Shown here piece after piece: positions 1 through 7,328 of a stretch of DNA of 35,184 nt. Within the stretch, counting starts at the first letter, position 1; every line of letters starts with the position of its first letter. Made by a program: the position numbers and the translations under genes. The notes under the pieces are model-generated. The model searched no databases and had not been told where the DNA came from. It was given only the letters and a program-made list of their open reading frames with translations. The stretch comes from Chitinivibrionales bacterium (GTDB lineage: Bacteria > Fibrobacterota > Chitinivibrionia > Chitinivibrionales > WJKA01): the NCBI GenBank assembly GCA_014728295.1, contig WJLW01000043.1, positions 1 to 35,184 on the forward strand. The letters run 5' to 3'.

Positions 1-201
1 GACTATTAGCACCCTGTTGTTTCCCGCGGCAATATTGTGGCTCCAGCTTAAGGTAGAGGTGTTGGCGTTTGCACCGTCATCGCTGCTTGAATTTAAGCTG
101 ATTGCTGCGAGAGCCGGACTAATTAAACCGCCCCACGCCAACGCCCCCACCAGCGCCCAGCGCACAATCAAACGGGAGCTATTCAGTTTCGCAATCCTCA
201 A
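1..201 (-). CDS. N-terminus of a secreted protein, cut by the window edge
   Basis: A minus-strand frame stays open from a TTG at 201 to base 1, giving 67 residues. It begins MRIAKLNSSR, then has a hydrophobic core and the cleavage motif SPALA-A, a clear Sec signal peptide. The mature part begins ISLNSSSDDGANA and goes on to SWSHNIAAGNNRVLIV. A Trp-Ser-His strand followed by NNRVLIV is typical of beta-sandwich repeats in large secreted proteins. No ATG lies in frame: the frame opens after a TGA at about 234, with CTG and TTG as the only candidate starts. TTG is preferred because AAGG lies 11 bases upstream. The family cannot be named from this piece. Confidence 0.6.
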   Translation of the reverse strand, partial: MRIAKLNSSRLIVRWALVGALAWGGLISPALAAISLNSSSDDGANANTSTLSWSHNIAAGNNRVLIV

Positions 202-300
202 AAAGTTTCCGGCCTTCAGATTCAGTTGCGGTCAAAATGGTATGTGTCAATGCTATTTAAAGCAATTACGAGCGCGCACGGCAAGCCCGTCATATATATA

Positions 301-329
301 GTTGTACACGACATTTGCGTATAGTGCAA
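301..329 (-). promoter_or_regulatory. Possible sigma-70-type promoter for the left-edge secreted gene
   Basis: On the minus strand TTGCAC (329-324) and TACAAC (306-301) are separated by exactly 17 bases. They point at the partial gene starting at 201. The -10 box is weak, so this is only a candidate. Confidence 0.3.
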
Positions 330-381
330 GGGGTTTTTGCTAACGCTTTTTGTATCAGGTGGTTACAGAGGAGGTGATGTT

Positions 382-409
382 GAGTGCAGAGTGCGGAGTG
401 CAGAGTGTA
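382..409. repeat. Four tandem heptamers (GAGTGCA type)
   Basis: Four consecutive 7-base units read GAGTGCA, GAGTGCG, GAGTGCA and GAGTGTA. They lie in non-coding DNA. A second, unrelated-sequence array with the same period and copy number occurs at 6841-6868. Confidence 0.8.
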
Positions 410-600
410 GACCCGGAGAAGAGCAATTGATAATTGTCAATTTGAAGATGCGTGGGAACCGGGTTGGGGGCGAGGTGAATATCAGAGAGGGCGAAGCAAT
501 GCATTTTTTCTTTTGGGCCTCGTACAAGAGACGGCGTGTTTGTAACACCGGATATCATCCACCACATCTTCGAGCTTCTTAGATGCGGCATGGCCTTCTC

Positions 601-708
601 TTCCTGCCCTGAAGGGGGCTGCATAACCATAGCAAGCGGTTTCCTACCCCGTGTGCGCGCGATTCGCTAAAAAATCCGTTCCCTGCCCTGAAGGGGCTGA
701 AGAACCAT
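601..708. repeat. Pair of near-identical 30-base direct repeats
   Basis: Units at 601-630 and 679-708 share TGCCCTGAAGGGG, a CTG, and a terminal AACCAT, with two single-base indels and a few changes in between. The core CCCTGAAGGG is self-complementary. The 48 bases between the units are unrelated to either. This looks like two copies of a dispersed intergenic element. Confidence 0.7.
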
Positions 709-785
709 TGGCGCAGAGGCTGCATATTCCTCGCAAAAAGCTTCTATTGCGCGGCCGCGGTTCGTTTTGTCGATTTTTTTGTTCT

Positions 786-814
786 TTGCATTTCCGCGGC
801 AAATGTGCTATATT
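786..814 (+). promoter_or_regulatory. Sigma-70-type promoter for the toxin-antitoxin locus
   Basis: TTGCAT (786-791) and TATATT (809-814) are 17 bases apart, about 70 bases upstream of the antitoxin ATG. Both boxes are close to consensus. Confidence 0.55.
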
Positions 815-882
815 TCAGCCATAAGTTACAACCAGAGGCATTAATGCCAATATAGCGCAAGCCGGGTCGAAGGAGACCATAC

Positions 883-1209
883 ATGATTACCGCAAAAATG
901 AAAACCGATTTATCAACAATCGTCGAAAAATTGCCGGAAGAAAAAGCAGCCGAACTTTATGATTTTGCCAGGTTTCTTGATGAGCATTACTCAAAAAATA
1001 TCCCATCATCAGCGGATGAAAATGCTTTACTTATGCAGCAGGAATCGCTTGCGAAAATATGGGACTCTCCTCAAGAGGATATATATGAATTAAAAACGGG
1101 GCGACATTGTTATTCTGCCGTTTCCCTTTGTTGCCCGCAAGGGTATCCGCCTGAAAGCCCGTCCGGCGCTGATTCTTTCCGATCATTCTATAGATCGACG
1201 GTTCGATGA
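883..1209 (+). CDS. Antitoxin of the DUF2281/VapB-like type, with a read-through C-terminus
   Basis: The ATG at 883 has a good ribosome site (AAGGAG, 8 bases upstream). Residues 1-70 look like a small TA antitoxin: a helical segment around KLPEEKAAELYDFARFLDEH, then a toxin-binding tail SLAKIWDSPQEDIYEL, where these proteins normally stop. Here the frame continues about 38 residues with a Cys-rich sequence of no antitoxin character, ending at 1209. That extension is the out-of-frame start of the toxin gene. The family would normally bind and neutralise the adjacent PemK/MazF-like ribonuclease and repress the pair's own promoter. The added tail may or may not spoil this. The stop codon appears to have been lost by a small change at 1091-1096, or by a sequence error. 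Confidence 0.7.
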   Translation: MITAKMKTDLSTIVEKLPEEKAAELYDFARFLDEHYSKNIPSSADENALLMQQESLAKIWDSPQEDIYELKTGRHCYSAVSLCCPQGYPPESPSGADSFRSFYRSTVR

Positions 1210-1447
1210 TATCATTCTGGCGGGAATTACTTCTCAGAGAATCAGCGATATTAAACCAACGGAATATTTGGTCTCTGAAGAAAATGATGGGTTCAAAAAA
1301 ACAGGCCTGGCAAAAAGCTCAGTGGTGCGCTGTGAATATGTCATGACTATTCCATCACGATTAATTGCCAGAAAAATCGGGATATTGCCTGAAAATTTCT
1401 TGAAAGAAGTTGACGGCAGGTTGAAAATCAGTCTTGGGTTGCCATAA
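1094..1447 (+). pseudogene. PemK/MazF-like mRNA-interferase toxin without a start codon
   Basis: The frame shifted +1 from the antitoxin reads KRGDIVILPFPF, then RPALILSDHS, then FDDIILAGITSQ, and runs uninterrupted to TAA at 1445-1447. The first two motifs are hallmarks of PemK/MazF endoribonucleases: the GD-x-V strand and the RPALVLS strand. About 117 codons remain, close to the family length. Directly upstream in this frame is ATG AAT TAA (1085-1093), a stop, and no ATG, GTG or TTG follows until deep inside the domain. If the ancestral junction was GAATTATGAAACGGGG, the usual ATGA overlap would end the antitoxin at EDIYEL and start the toxin at MKRGD. The present sequence differs by one deletion and one substitution. 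The toxin is probably silent, unless this is an assembly error. Confidence 0.7.
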
Positions 1448-1474
1448 ACATAGCTACCGGCAACACCACATTAA

Positions 1475-1669
1475 TCGCATGCAGCACCAGGAGCATTTAC
1501 TATTTCGACAGCCGTGACACCGAGGCGCGGTCCGGATTATACCGGAACAGGCGTCATATTCTTCGAAAGCGAAACGTTTTTTGCCTACGAAAACGCGGTT
1601 GATTCATTGCTCTGGTGTATCATTCGCTGGCCCGACCCCCTCGAGCTCATCCGCACAACACTGATTTAA
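1475..1669 (+). pseudogene. Remnant of a Calx-beta-domain protein
   Basis: A frame with no start codon, open from 1475 to TAA at 1667-1669, includes FTISTAVTP, GPDYTGTGVIFF and FFAYENAVDSLLWCIIRWP. The last matches, residue by residue, FFSYEDAIDDTVWVIIDRP in the second Calx-beta domain of the surface protein at 4579-6780. After the match the frame drifts and stops. It looks like a leftover of a paralogous gene 3 kb from the intact copy, so rearrangement or decay has happened here. Confidence 0.55.
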
Positions 1670-1749
1670 TCCCTGCGGTGGAATCGTAAGCGATCTATCT
1701 GCGTTTGATATATTCTTTTCCTTACGGGCCGGGGTATTGGGAAAATAAT

Positions 1750-1776
1750 CGTTTCGACGCCGGGACCGTCGAAACG
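1750..1776. repeat. Perfect 9-bp inverted repeat upstream of the regulator
   Basis: CGTTTCGAC (1750-1758) pairs with GTCGAAACG (1768-1776) across a 9-base loop. No T-run follows, so it is a poor terminator. Its position about 140 bases before the regulator start makes an operator site possible. Confidence 0.45.
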
Positions 1777-1914
1777 GCGTAATCGTAATGCAGGCCAGGG
1801 TACTGTCCGACCATTGGCGGTACGCGCTTGCCGGCGTTCGAAGTTTCTTGGCCGGGATCCCGAATAGTAGATTTATATTGCTCTTGTATTTCTCACCTCA
1901 GCAACACACACAGC

Positions 1915-3489
1915 ATGCGCCCAAAAATTTCACCGGTCGTCATTCATGTAATAAAGCATATCATTGAGTGCATTGACAATGGACAAATACCTGTTCGCGC
2001 ACACCTCTCACCAATCAAGCAATTTGCTTCACAGCTTGACGTATCCAAGAATACCGTAAGCAAAGCCTACCGGTTGCTGCAGCACAACGGCATCATCTCT
2101 ACCGCACAGGGGCGCAAGACGACCCTCGTGTCAACCGATACGAGCGGCATCAAGCAGGTGCTCGAACAGAATACGCTTCATCGCATGCCCCAGCCGTTCA
2201 CCGAATTGGCGTGGCAGAAGCTCTACCGGGTTCTGCTCGAAAAAATTCACCAGGGGGTGTATGCTCCGGGAACTCCCCTCCCCTCGCTGAAGGAGCTTGA
2301 AACCCAATACCATACAACCTATCGCACCCTTGCCCGGGCATTGCATGAACTGGAGCAAAATAATTTACTCGTGCGGCACAAGAAGACCTTTTCCGTCAAG
2401 CATATTCAGGTCGCCCGGCCGCAGGCGAAGATAGTCTTCCTGACGATCGGCAATCCCAAAGGCGGGCTGCGCCTGTATGGACCGTCCGAGGAGATACATC
2501 GCCACCTCGAGCTGATTTGTTCACAGCGTAACCTTACGCTCATCTCCTTGACACATGACTATTACCAGAGTGAATTCTTCTATTGGGGACCGTCGGAAGG
2601 AAAGCATTTCAGCTTATTCCAGGATGATTCGGTCATCGGTTATTTCTTTCTGGCAAGTACGTTTCGGCAAGATGCGCATCGACCTGTTCTGCAGGATTTG
2701 TGCAATCAGCAAAAGCCGGTCGCTATACTCGATCTGGTGGGAAACTGGCGCTACGAGCCGGCTGAGAATAAACCGAATGTGCATCTGTTCTCGGCGATGA
2801 TTACCACACAGCCCGGCAGGCATGTGGGCAGACATCTGCTTTCGCTGGGCCATAGCAACCTCGCCTACATCTCACCATTTCACCAATCGGCCTGGTCGCG
2901 GCGACGACTTGATGGATTAGCCGCAATTTATAAGGAAGCGGGAATTGATCACGCCCTGCATCCCTGCACCCTCGATCGCCCCCCGGTCATCTACCGGTAC
3001 TACGAAGATCACGCCGAGCGCCAGTGTCCAATAGATGACCTGGTTGACTTTTACGAATCGTGGCGAAAGCAGCGTCCTCAAGACTTCGTAGCACTGATCG
3101 ACCCGCTTTTCGATTATCAGCTTCCCCACATTATTATTCCCCGTGCAGAATTTTATCGAGCGCTACGCAAGCTTTTCGATCAGGCGCTTGCCTGCCGCCA
3201 CGTTTCCGCATGGGTCTGCGCCAATGACGATGTGGCCGTTGCGGCGGCGTCCTACCTGCGGACAAAACGCATTGCGGTTCCCGATCGCATAGCGCTCATC
3301 GGATTTGACGATACGCTCGATGCTGTGCGCAACAAAATAGCCAGCTACAATTTCAATTTGTCAAGGGTCGTCAACCTGCTGGTACAAACGCTCATTTCCA
3401 ATCCGATATCGGCCGGATATGCAAAAAGCAATGCCCTCGACATCGAGGGCATTATTATCAACCGGATGACCCTGGCCACACGCCGGTAG
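1915..3489 (+). CDS. Transcriptional regulator with two GntR-type HTH domains and a LacI-type sensor domain
   Basis: I start at ATG 1915 (MRPKISPVVI), giving 524 residues. A TTG 87 bases earlier would add a non-domain leader. Residues 8-70 form a GntR-like winged helix (QFASQLDVSKNTVSKAYRLL). Residues 100-160 form a second (GVYAPGTPLPSLKELETQY, then TLARALHELEQNNLL). From about 172 to the end is a periplasmic-binding-protein/LacI-type effector domain, with HLLSLGHSNLAYIS, RRRLDGLAAIYKEAGI, WVCANDDVAVAAASYL and RIALIGFDDT. Such proteins usually sense sugars and control nearby carbohydrate genes. Candidate targets are the sialidase-like surface genes next door, but that is inference. It converges with the next gene, the two stops lying 5 bases apart. 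No clear ribosome site precedes the ATG. Confidence 0.8.
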   Translation: MRPKISPVVIHVIKHIIECIDNGQIPVRAHLSPIKQFASQLDVSKNTVSKAYRLLQHNGIISTAQGRKTTLVSTDTSGIKQVLEQNTLHRMPQPFTELAWQKLYRVLLEKIHQGVYAPGTPLPSLKELETQYHTTYRTLARALHELEQNNLLVRHKKTFSVKHIQVARPQAKIVFLTIGNPKGGLRLYGPSEEIHRHLELICSQRNLTLISLTHDYYQSEFFYWGPSEGKHFSLFQDDSVIGYFFLASTFRQDAHRPVLQDLCNQQKPVAILDLVGNWRYEPAENKPNVHLFSAMITTQPGRHVGRHLLSLGHSNLAYISPFHQSAWSRRRLDGLAAIYKEAGIDHALHPCTLDRPPVIYRYYEDHAERQCPIDDLVDFYESWRKQRPQDFVALIDPLFDYQLPHIIIPRAEFYRALRKLFDQALACRHVSAWVCANDDVAVAAASYLRTKRIAVPDRIALIGFDDTLDAVRNKIASYNFNLSRVVNLLVQTLISNPISAGYAKSNALDIEGIIINRMTLATRR

Positions 3490-3494
3490 CACTA

Positions 3495-4184
3495 TCAGAA
3501 GCGAGCAAGCATTTTGCGTTCGACCGTCCCGCGATGCTCGACCTGTACGATGCCGGCCTGCGAAGGGGCCGAACGCTTGCCGGAAATCGTGATGTCCCGC
3601 GTGCCTGCTGCAAGCATCCGTGTCGCAATCATTTTCTCGTCAACCGAGAAAAGCGATACGCGCGCCGACACGCCGAGGGGTCGGGAAAATGCGACGTGAA
3701 CAGCATTGTTTCGGCTTGACACTGTGTAGGATGAGTTCTGACGCATAGCCGGATGTGATTTGGCAGCCGTGGCCGCGGCGCCGGTCAGGACGTAGGGATC
3801 AATCACGTAGTGTTTGAGAATCGGACAACTGCGCCCGGAAAAGGTCAGGTGCAGCAAATGATCGCTGGATTGAAAAAAGCTGGGATCGGCATCTTCGCAA
3901 GCGTCGCCGTTACGTTCATGGCGTTCGCGGCATTTCAGCACTTCTGAGCCTTTGCTGGTCGGATCCCGGCTGATGAACACGGAAATGTATTGACGCCCGC
4001 TACCGCCGCTGGTAGCCCGGGCAAACCAGCCTTCAGCGCCGCCGCCGTCAGCGTCGAGTCCGATTGCGGCAACACCGGTACCGGCCCATTTGCCGCCGAG
4101 GTCGCTCCAGGTTTGCCCCCCGTCGGTCGTGCGATGCGTATTGCCGTTGCGGGTAACCATCGTAATTTTCTTGCGATCGTTCAT
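3495..4184 (-). CDS. Truncated sialidase-like (BNR) protein with a type IX-like sorting tail
   Basis: ATG 4184 has GGAA 7 bases upstream. The 229-residue product opens directly inside a beta-propeller with an Asp-box-like TTDGGQTW and no signal peptide. The segment FFQSSDHLLHLTFSGRSC followed by HYVIDPYVLTG matches IVQTPDRKVHVTSAGRGG and HVVLDPDILIN of the full-length protein at 4579-6780, so this is the C-terminal end of the same kind of propeller. The last 75 residues (NAVHVAFSRPLGVSARVSLF to the end) resemble a type IX C-terminal sorting domain. A tail without an export signal suggests a decayed copy. A longer frame from GTG 4346 adds 54 residues without a good signal peptide. It is convergent with the regulator gene. 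Confidence 0.55.
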   Translation of the reverse strand: MNDRKKITMVTRNGNTHRTTDGGQTWSDLGGKWAGTGVAAIGLDADGGGAEGWFARATSGGSGRQYISVFISRDPTSKGSEVLKCRERHERNGDACEDADPSFFQSSDHLLHLTFSGRSCPILKHYVIDPYVLTGAAATAAKSHPAMRQNSSYTVSSRNNAVHVAFSRPLGVSARVSLFSVDEKMIATRMLAAGTRDITISGKRSAPSQAGIVQVEHRGTVERKMLARF

Positions 4185-4203
4185 GCTATTTCCGTATCGA
4201 GAA

Positions 4204-4338
4204 TCATTTCGCAAAATTGGTCCGGTGCTTTCGGCGCACGATATTCGCATACCCATCGAAAAAACAGCTCGTTTCACCGGTTTCAGCGATGAGAAAATCA
4301 GGCAGATAGTGGCGGCCCGCAAAAAATGAAATACACAT
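4204..4338 (-). CDS. Possible 44-residue small protein
   Basis: An ATG at 4338 follows a strong G-rich ribosome-site-like stretch (AAGGGGGTGG, about 4 bases upstream) and opens a frame reading MCISFFAGRHYLPDFLIAET, ending at 4204. It lies just upstream of the truncated sialidase-like gene, in another frame. I recognise no family. It may be a leader, a remnant, or chance. Confidence 0.25.
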   Translation of the reverse strand: MCISFFAGRHYLPDFLIAETGETSCFFDGYANIVRRKHRTNFAK

Positions 4339-4515
4339 AATTCCACCCCCCTTTGCAGGCCATTTCAGGTTTGACCACCCAGGGTGAACATTTCAAACAC
4401 GGCAATACTGCCACAAGAATTAAATAGACACACTCACAATCCTGCAATCCACTATATCACACACCGATGTCATAAAAAAGCCTTATCTCAGGTATTTAAA
4501 TTGGGCTATCTTGTT

Positions 4516-4544
4516 TTAGCAGACAACCATAAATCCGGTATTCT
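4516..4544 (+). promoter_or_regulatory. Candidate promoter of the sialidase-like surface gene
   Basis: TTAGCA (4516-4521) and TATTCT (4539-4544) are 17 bases apart and end 34 bases before the ATG at 4579. Each box has two mismatches to consensus. Confidence 0.35.
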
Positions 4545-4578
4545 ACTGTTTCATTATCTTCATCAGAAGGAGGCGTTT

Positions 4579-6780
4579 ATGCCTTTGCTATTAGTTGCTT
4601 CTTTGCTAGCAGGATTGCTTTGCATCGCGCCAACCGAGGCGCGTATTGGTACCATGGGACATAAAGGGCGGGTCCAGGCCATAGTTGATGAGCATATTAT
4701 CCCACCTCCGACCTTTTCTTATAATCACGAGGGAACCATGTGCGTGCTCAATAACGGTCAACTCCTGAACACCTGGCAATCGAGTCATGAAGAGGGATCT
4801 CAATTTGGTTTTGCGATGATGAGCAGGTTTGATGGAGATAAGTGGCTGGAATATCCCCGCAAGGCGGATGCGAGAGACAACAACTTCACGCCGGTACCCT
4901 ATCAGCCCAAAAATGTAGCGAATGCACCTTTGCTGCTGTTTTTGCATATCAACGGCGAACCGGTGAATTGGAAGACGCACATAAAAACATCCCGTGACAA
5001 CGGCTGGACGTGGACGGATCCGGTACAGGCGCCGACATCTTCAAATTCATGGCTTGACAAACAAAGCGGTCGCTTGAATGCCTGCGACTATACCCTCCCC
5101 ACCGAATTGCCGGACGGCACGCTGCTCTGCCCCACCACTGCCGGCCAGCAAAGCCGCGACATGAGCCCGTATATTACCGTGATTCCGCCAGGATATTACT
5201 CGGGTTCGCAACTCGGAGGGGCAAATTGGGATATTATTACTCCCAATTGGGCCGGCTGGAGATATGCACACGGAGGCCCGATTTTGCCTTTTAATAATTA
5301 TACCAGGTTCAGGTTTCTTGCCTGGAAAAACGTTCAGAGCCATGGCGGATGCTGGGCTGATAAAAACGGACAACAGTGGTCGTGGGGAAGTTGGTCGGAC
5401 AGACCTGCAAATGTCGGCGGCCACATACATGCTATCCCGCTTGACATCGAGGGCGGGCCGCTTAAAGGATGGTATGTTGCACTTGGCGACGGCAGCGGAC
5501 GCGGATCCTTCGATGTTTCGATAAGCAATGACGGCGACAACTGGCAAACGATTTTAAATCTTGGCGACAAATCCGGCAAACCCGGTCACTCCGAACTGGC
5601 CGGACAGGGTATTGTACAAACGCCCGATCGTAAAGTGCACGTCACTTCGGCAGGACGCGGCGGGTTTTATGTCTGGCACGTTGTGCTCGATCCCGATATC
5701 CTGATAAACAATTCACCGCGAAACAACAGCGGTTTCATAGGATTCTGCGGCGGCGCACGCGAAGCTGCTGAGGCATCGGATGCTGCCGAAGGCGTTTCTT
5801 TTTCGGTCGTTCGCAACGGCGGCAGCAAGGGAAGTGCATCCGTCAAGTACAGCACTATTGACGGAGAAGCCAAAGCAGGAAGCGATTTCGAGTCCGTATC
5901 GGGGACACTCACCTGGAGTGACGGCGATGATTCGCCCAAGTCTGTCTACATTCCGATTATTGACGATAGCGATGTCGAAGGCTACGAGCAGTTTCATGTT
6001 GCACTCTACGACGCGTCGGGGGCGGACCTCGGTTCGGTTGATACTATGGAAATCAACCTGTCGGATTGTAATGTCGTGACCCACGGGAAAGGTTGTGACT
6101 CCCCCGACGCCGGCGTAGCAACGCTGACACACCAGGAATTTTTTTCGTATGAAGATGCAATTGACGATACGGTCTGGGTCATCATAGACCGTCCGCAATG
6201 GGACAATAAAAAGGGCGTGATTACCGTTAGCTATGAAACTTCAGACGGCTCGGCAAAAGCCGGAGAGGATTACCGGGCAACCTCGGGTTCGGTAACCTGG
6301 AAAATGGTCACGGCAGACCGGGCGCAAAGCGGTCCCAAGAATATCGGCATTCCCCTTATTGACGACTCGAACACCGAGGGCAATGAGTCATTCAATTTTT
6401 CCATCACCAATGTCACCGGCGGTGCAATTATCGGCACGCGCAACACCGCAGCAGTCACCATCGTCGACAACGAAGCGGGCGGCGCAACTATTGGCTCTGT
6501 ATCAAGCAGAGCGCACAACGCAGCTCATCGCGCAATTCACACTCGGCTTATTGGTGAAAAACTGGTTGTTACTTCGCTGGAACCAATGCAGGGACAATTC
6601 AGCATATCACTCATTGATGCCCGCGGTAAAACCATTGCGCGTTCGATACGAAATGTCTCTACGCTCGCACAACTGAACCATGCATTTTCGCTAGAACAGT
6701 TTCCCGCCGGTATTTTGTATGCACGTGTCAAAGCGACGGCAAATGGTTTTGATGCAATTTCGAAGGTGATCAGAAAATAA
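4579..6780 (+). CDS. Secreted sialidase-like (BNR) protein with two Calx-beta domains and a sorting tail
   Basis: The start at ATG 4579 is set by a strong ribosome site (AAGGAGG, 5 bases upstream) and an immediate signal peptide, MPLLLVASLLAGLLCIAPTEA. An open frame from 4384 only adds non-protein-like leader. The product is 733 residues. Residues 25-375 form a six-bladed-propeller-like region with a perfect Asp box, SRDNGWTW, and a second, SNDGDNW. This suggests a sialidase-superfamily glycan hydrolase or glycan-binding fold. I cannot identify the catalytic Arg triad with confidence. Residues about 384-494 and 512-630 are two Calx-beta domains (KYSTIDGEAKAGSDF and SYETSDGSAKAGEDY), calcium-binding adhesion modules. 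Residues about 640-733 resemble a type IX sorting tail (PAGILYARVKA, then SKVIRK). The product is probably displayed on the cell surface. A strong terminator follows at 6930. Confidence 0.75.
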   Translation: MPLLLVASLLAGLLCIAPTEARIGTMGHKGRVQAIVDEHIIPPPTFSYNHEGTMCVLNNGQLLNTWQSSHEEGSQFGFAMMSRFDGDKWLEYPRKADARDNNFTPVPYQPKNVANAPLLLFLHINGEPVNWKTHIKTSRDNGWTWTDPVQAPTSSNSWLDKQSGRLNACDYTLPTELPDGTLLCPTTAGQQSRDMSPYITVIPPGYYSGSQLGGANWDIITPNWAGWRYAHGGPILPFNNYTRFRFLAWKNVQSHGGCWADKNGQQWSWGSWSDRPANVGGHIHAIPLDIEGGPLKGWYVALGDGSGRGSFDVSISNDGDNWQTILNLGDKSGKPGHSELAGQGIVQTPDRKVHVTSAGRGGFYVWHVVLDPDILINNSPRNNSGFIGFCGGAREAAEASDAAEGVSFSVVRNGGSKGSASVKYSTIDGEAKAGSDFESVSGTLTWSDGDDSPKSVYIPIIDDSDVEGYEQFHVALYDASGADLGSVDTMEINLSDCNVVTHGKGCDSPDAGVATLTHQEFFSYEDAIDDTVWVIIDRPQWDNKKGVITVSYETSDGSAKAGEDYRATSGSVTWKMVTADRAQSGPKNIGIPLIDDSNTEGNESFNFSITNVTGGAIIGTRNTAAVTIVDNEAGGATIGSVSSRAHNAAHRAIHTRLIGEKLVVTSLEPMQGQFSISLIDARGKTIARSIRNVSTLAQLNHAFSLEQFPAGILYARVKATANGFDAISKVIRK

Positions 6781-6840
6781 GCAAAGGATCTTTCCAGACC
6801 TTTTTGTCACACACTAGGCTAAACCGGCTTCGCCGGAGAG

Positions 6841-6868
6841 GTCAGACGTCAGCCGTCAGAGGTCAGCC
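6841..6868. repeat. Four tandem heptamers (GTCAGNN type)
   Basis: Consecutive units GTCAGAC, GTCAGCC, GTCAGAG and GTCAGCC. Period 7 and copy number 4 are the same as in the array at 382-409, though the unit differs. Confidence 0.8.
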
Positions 6869-6929
6869 GGAATCGATCTTGACATATTGCGAAAAACATA
6901 CGCAAAAATCGTAGAAGTTACCAACTGAG

Positions 6930-6968
6930 AGTCTAATTCGCAGCAAATGCGGATTAGACTTTTATTTT
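6930..6968 (+). terminator. Intrinsic terminator of the sialidase-like gene
   Basis: AGTCTAATTCGC (6930-6941) pairs over 12 positions, one of them G-U, with GCGGATTAGACT (6949-6960). The loop is 7 bases and TTTATTTT follows at once. It lies 150 bases after the stop at 6780. Confidence 0.75.
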
Positions 6969-7202
6969 ACGGGAAGAAAGCGCCTCTTGGGTTTGCAGGC
7001 CATGTTGCTCAGGCTAATATCGCACTTCATGACTATTGCGACAGCTTTGCTGTTCTGCGCAAGACCCAGGCGTCCGCTTTGTGGGAGGCGGTGAATGAGC
7101 GGGTGAACTTCGATGCCAGGCACTTCAAGCCGGGAACATCTGTAGCAAAAGTCAAATCGGGCGAGGGATGTTTAGGCGCAGGTTTGTGGTGCGACAGGCA
7201 AA

Positions 7203-7236
7203 AGTAACGGCTTGCGGCGTGTTGCAAGCTGTTACT
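7203..7236 (-). terminator. Intrinsic terminator of the minus-strand secreted-protein pair
   Basis: A 13-bp stem with one wobble pairs 7203-7215 with 7224-7236 across an 8-base loop. Read on the minus strand it is followed by TTTTGCC. It lies 92 bases beyond the stop of the gene ending at 7329. The T-run is short. Confidence 0.55.
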
Positions 7237-7328
7237 CGACTCCGGGCACCGACTTTCCGAACTCAGGAAGTCGATACCGGCGTGTGCGTGGCGACAAAGT
7301 ATGCAGAATGGGCCGCAATACTTTTTGC

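Larger units (their letters stand above)
202..882. other. Long intergenic region with short repeats
   Basis: I see no convincing gene in these 680 bases; the short open frames have no ribosome site and no protein-like composition. The stretch holds a possible minus-strand promoter near 301-329, four heptamer repeats at 382-409, an AT-rich self-complementary segment around 424-442, two related 30-base units at 601 and 679, and the promoter of the antitoxin gene at 786-814. Confidence 0.6.
6781..7328. other. Intergenic region between convergent genes, with repeats and two terminators
   Basis: No credible gene lies here. A small hairpin CCGGC-TTC-GCCGG sits at 6824-6836, followed by the heptamer array at 6841-6868. 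A plus-strand terminator lies at 6930-6968 and a minus-strand one at 7203-7236. The short open frames between them have no ribosome site. Confidence 0.6.

Noticed and set aside
601..708. A minimal CRISPR array
   Set aside because: Only two imperfect units, a 48-base gap, internal indels and no cas genes in the window.
4384..4578. N-terminal extension of the sialidase-like protein
   Set aside because: The strong ribosome site and signal peptide fix the start at 4579. The extension would bury the signal peptide and overlaps the likely promoter.
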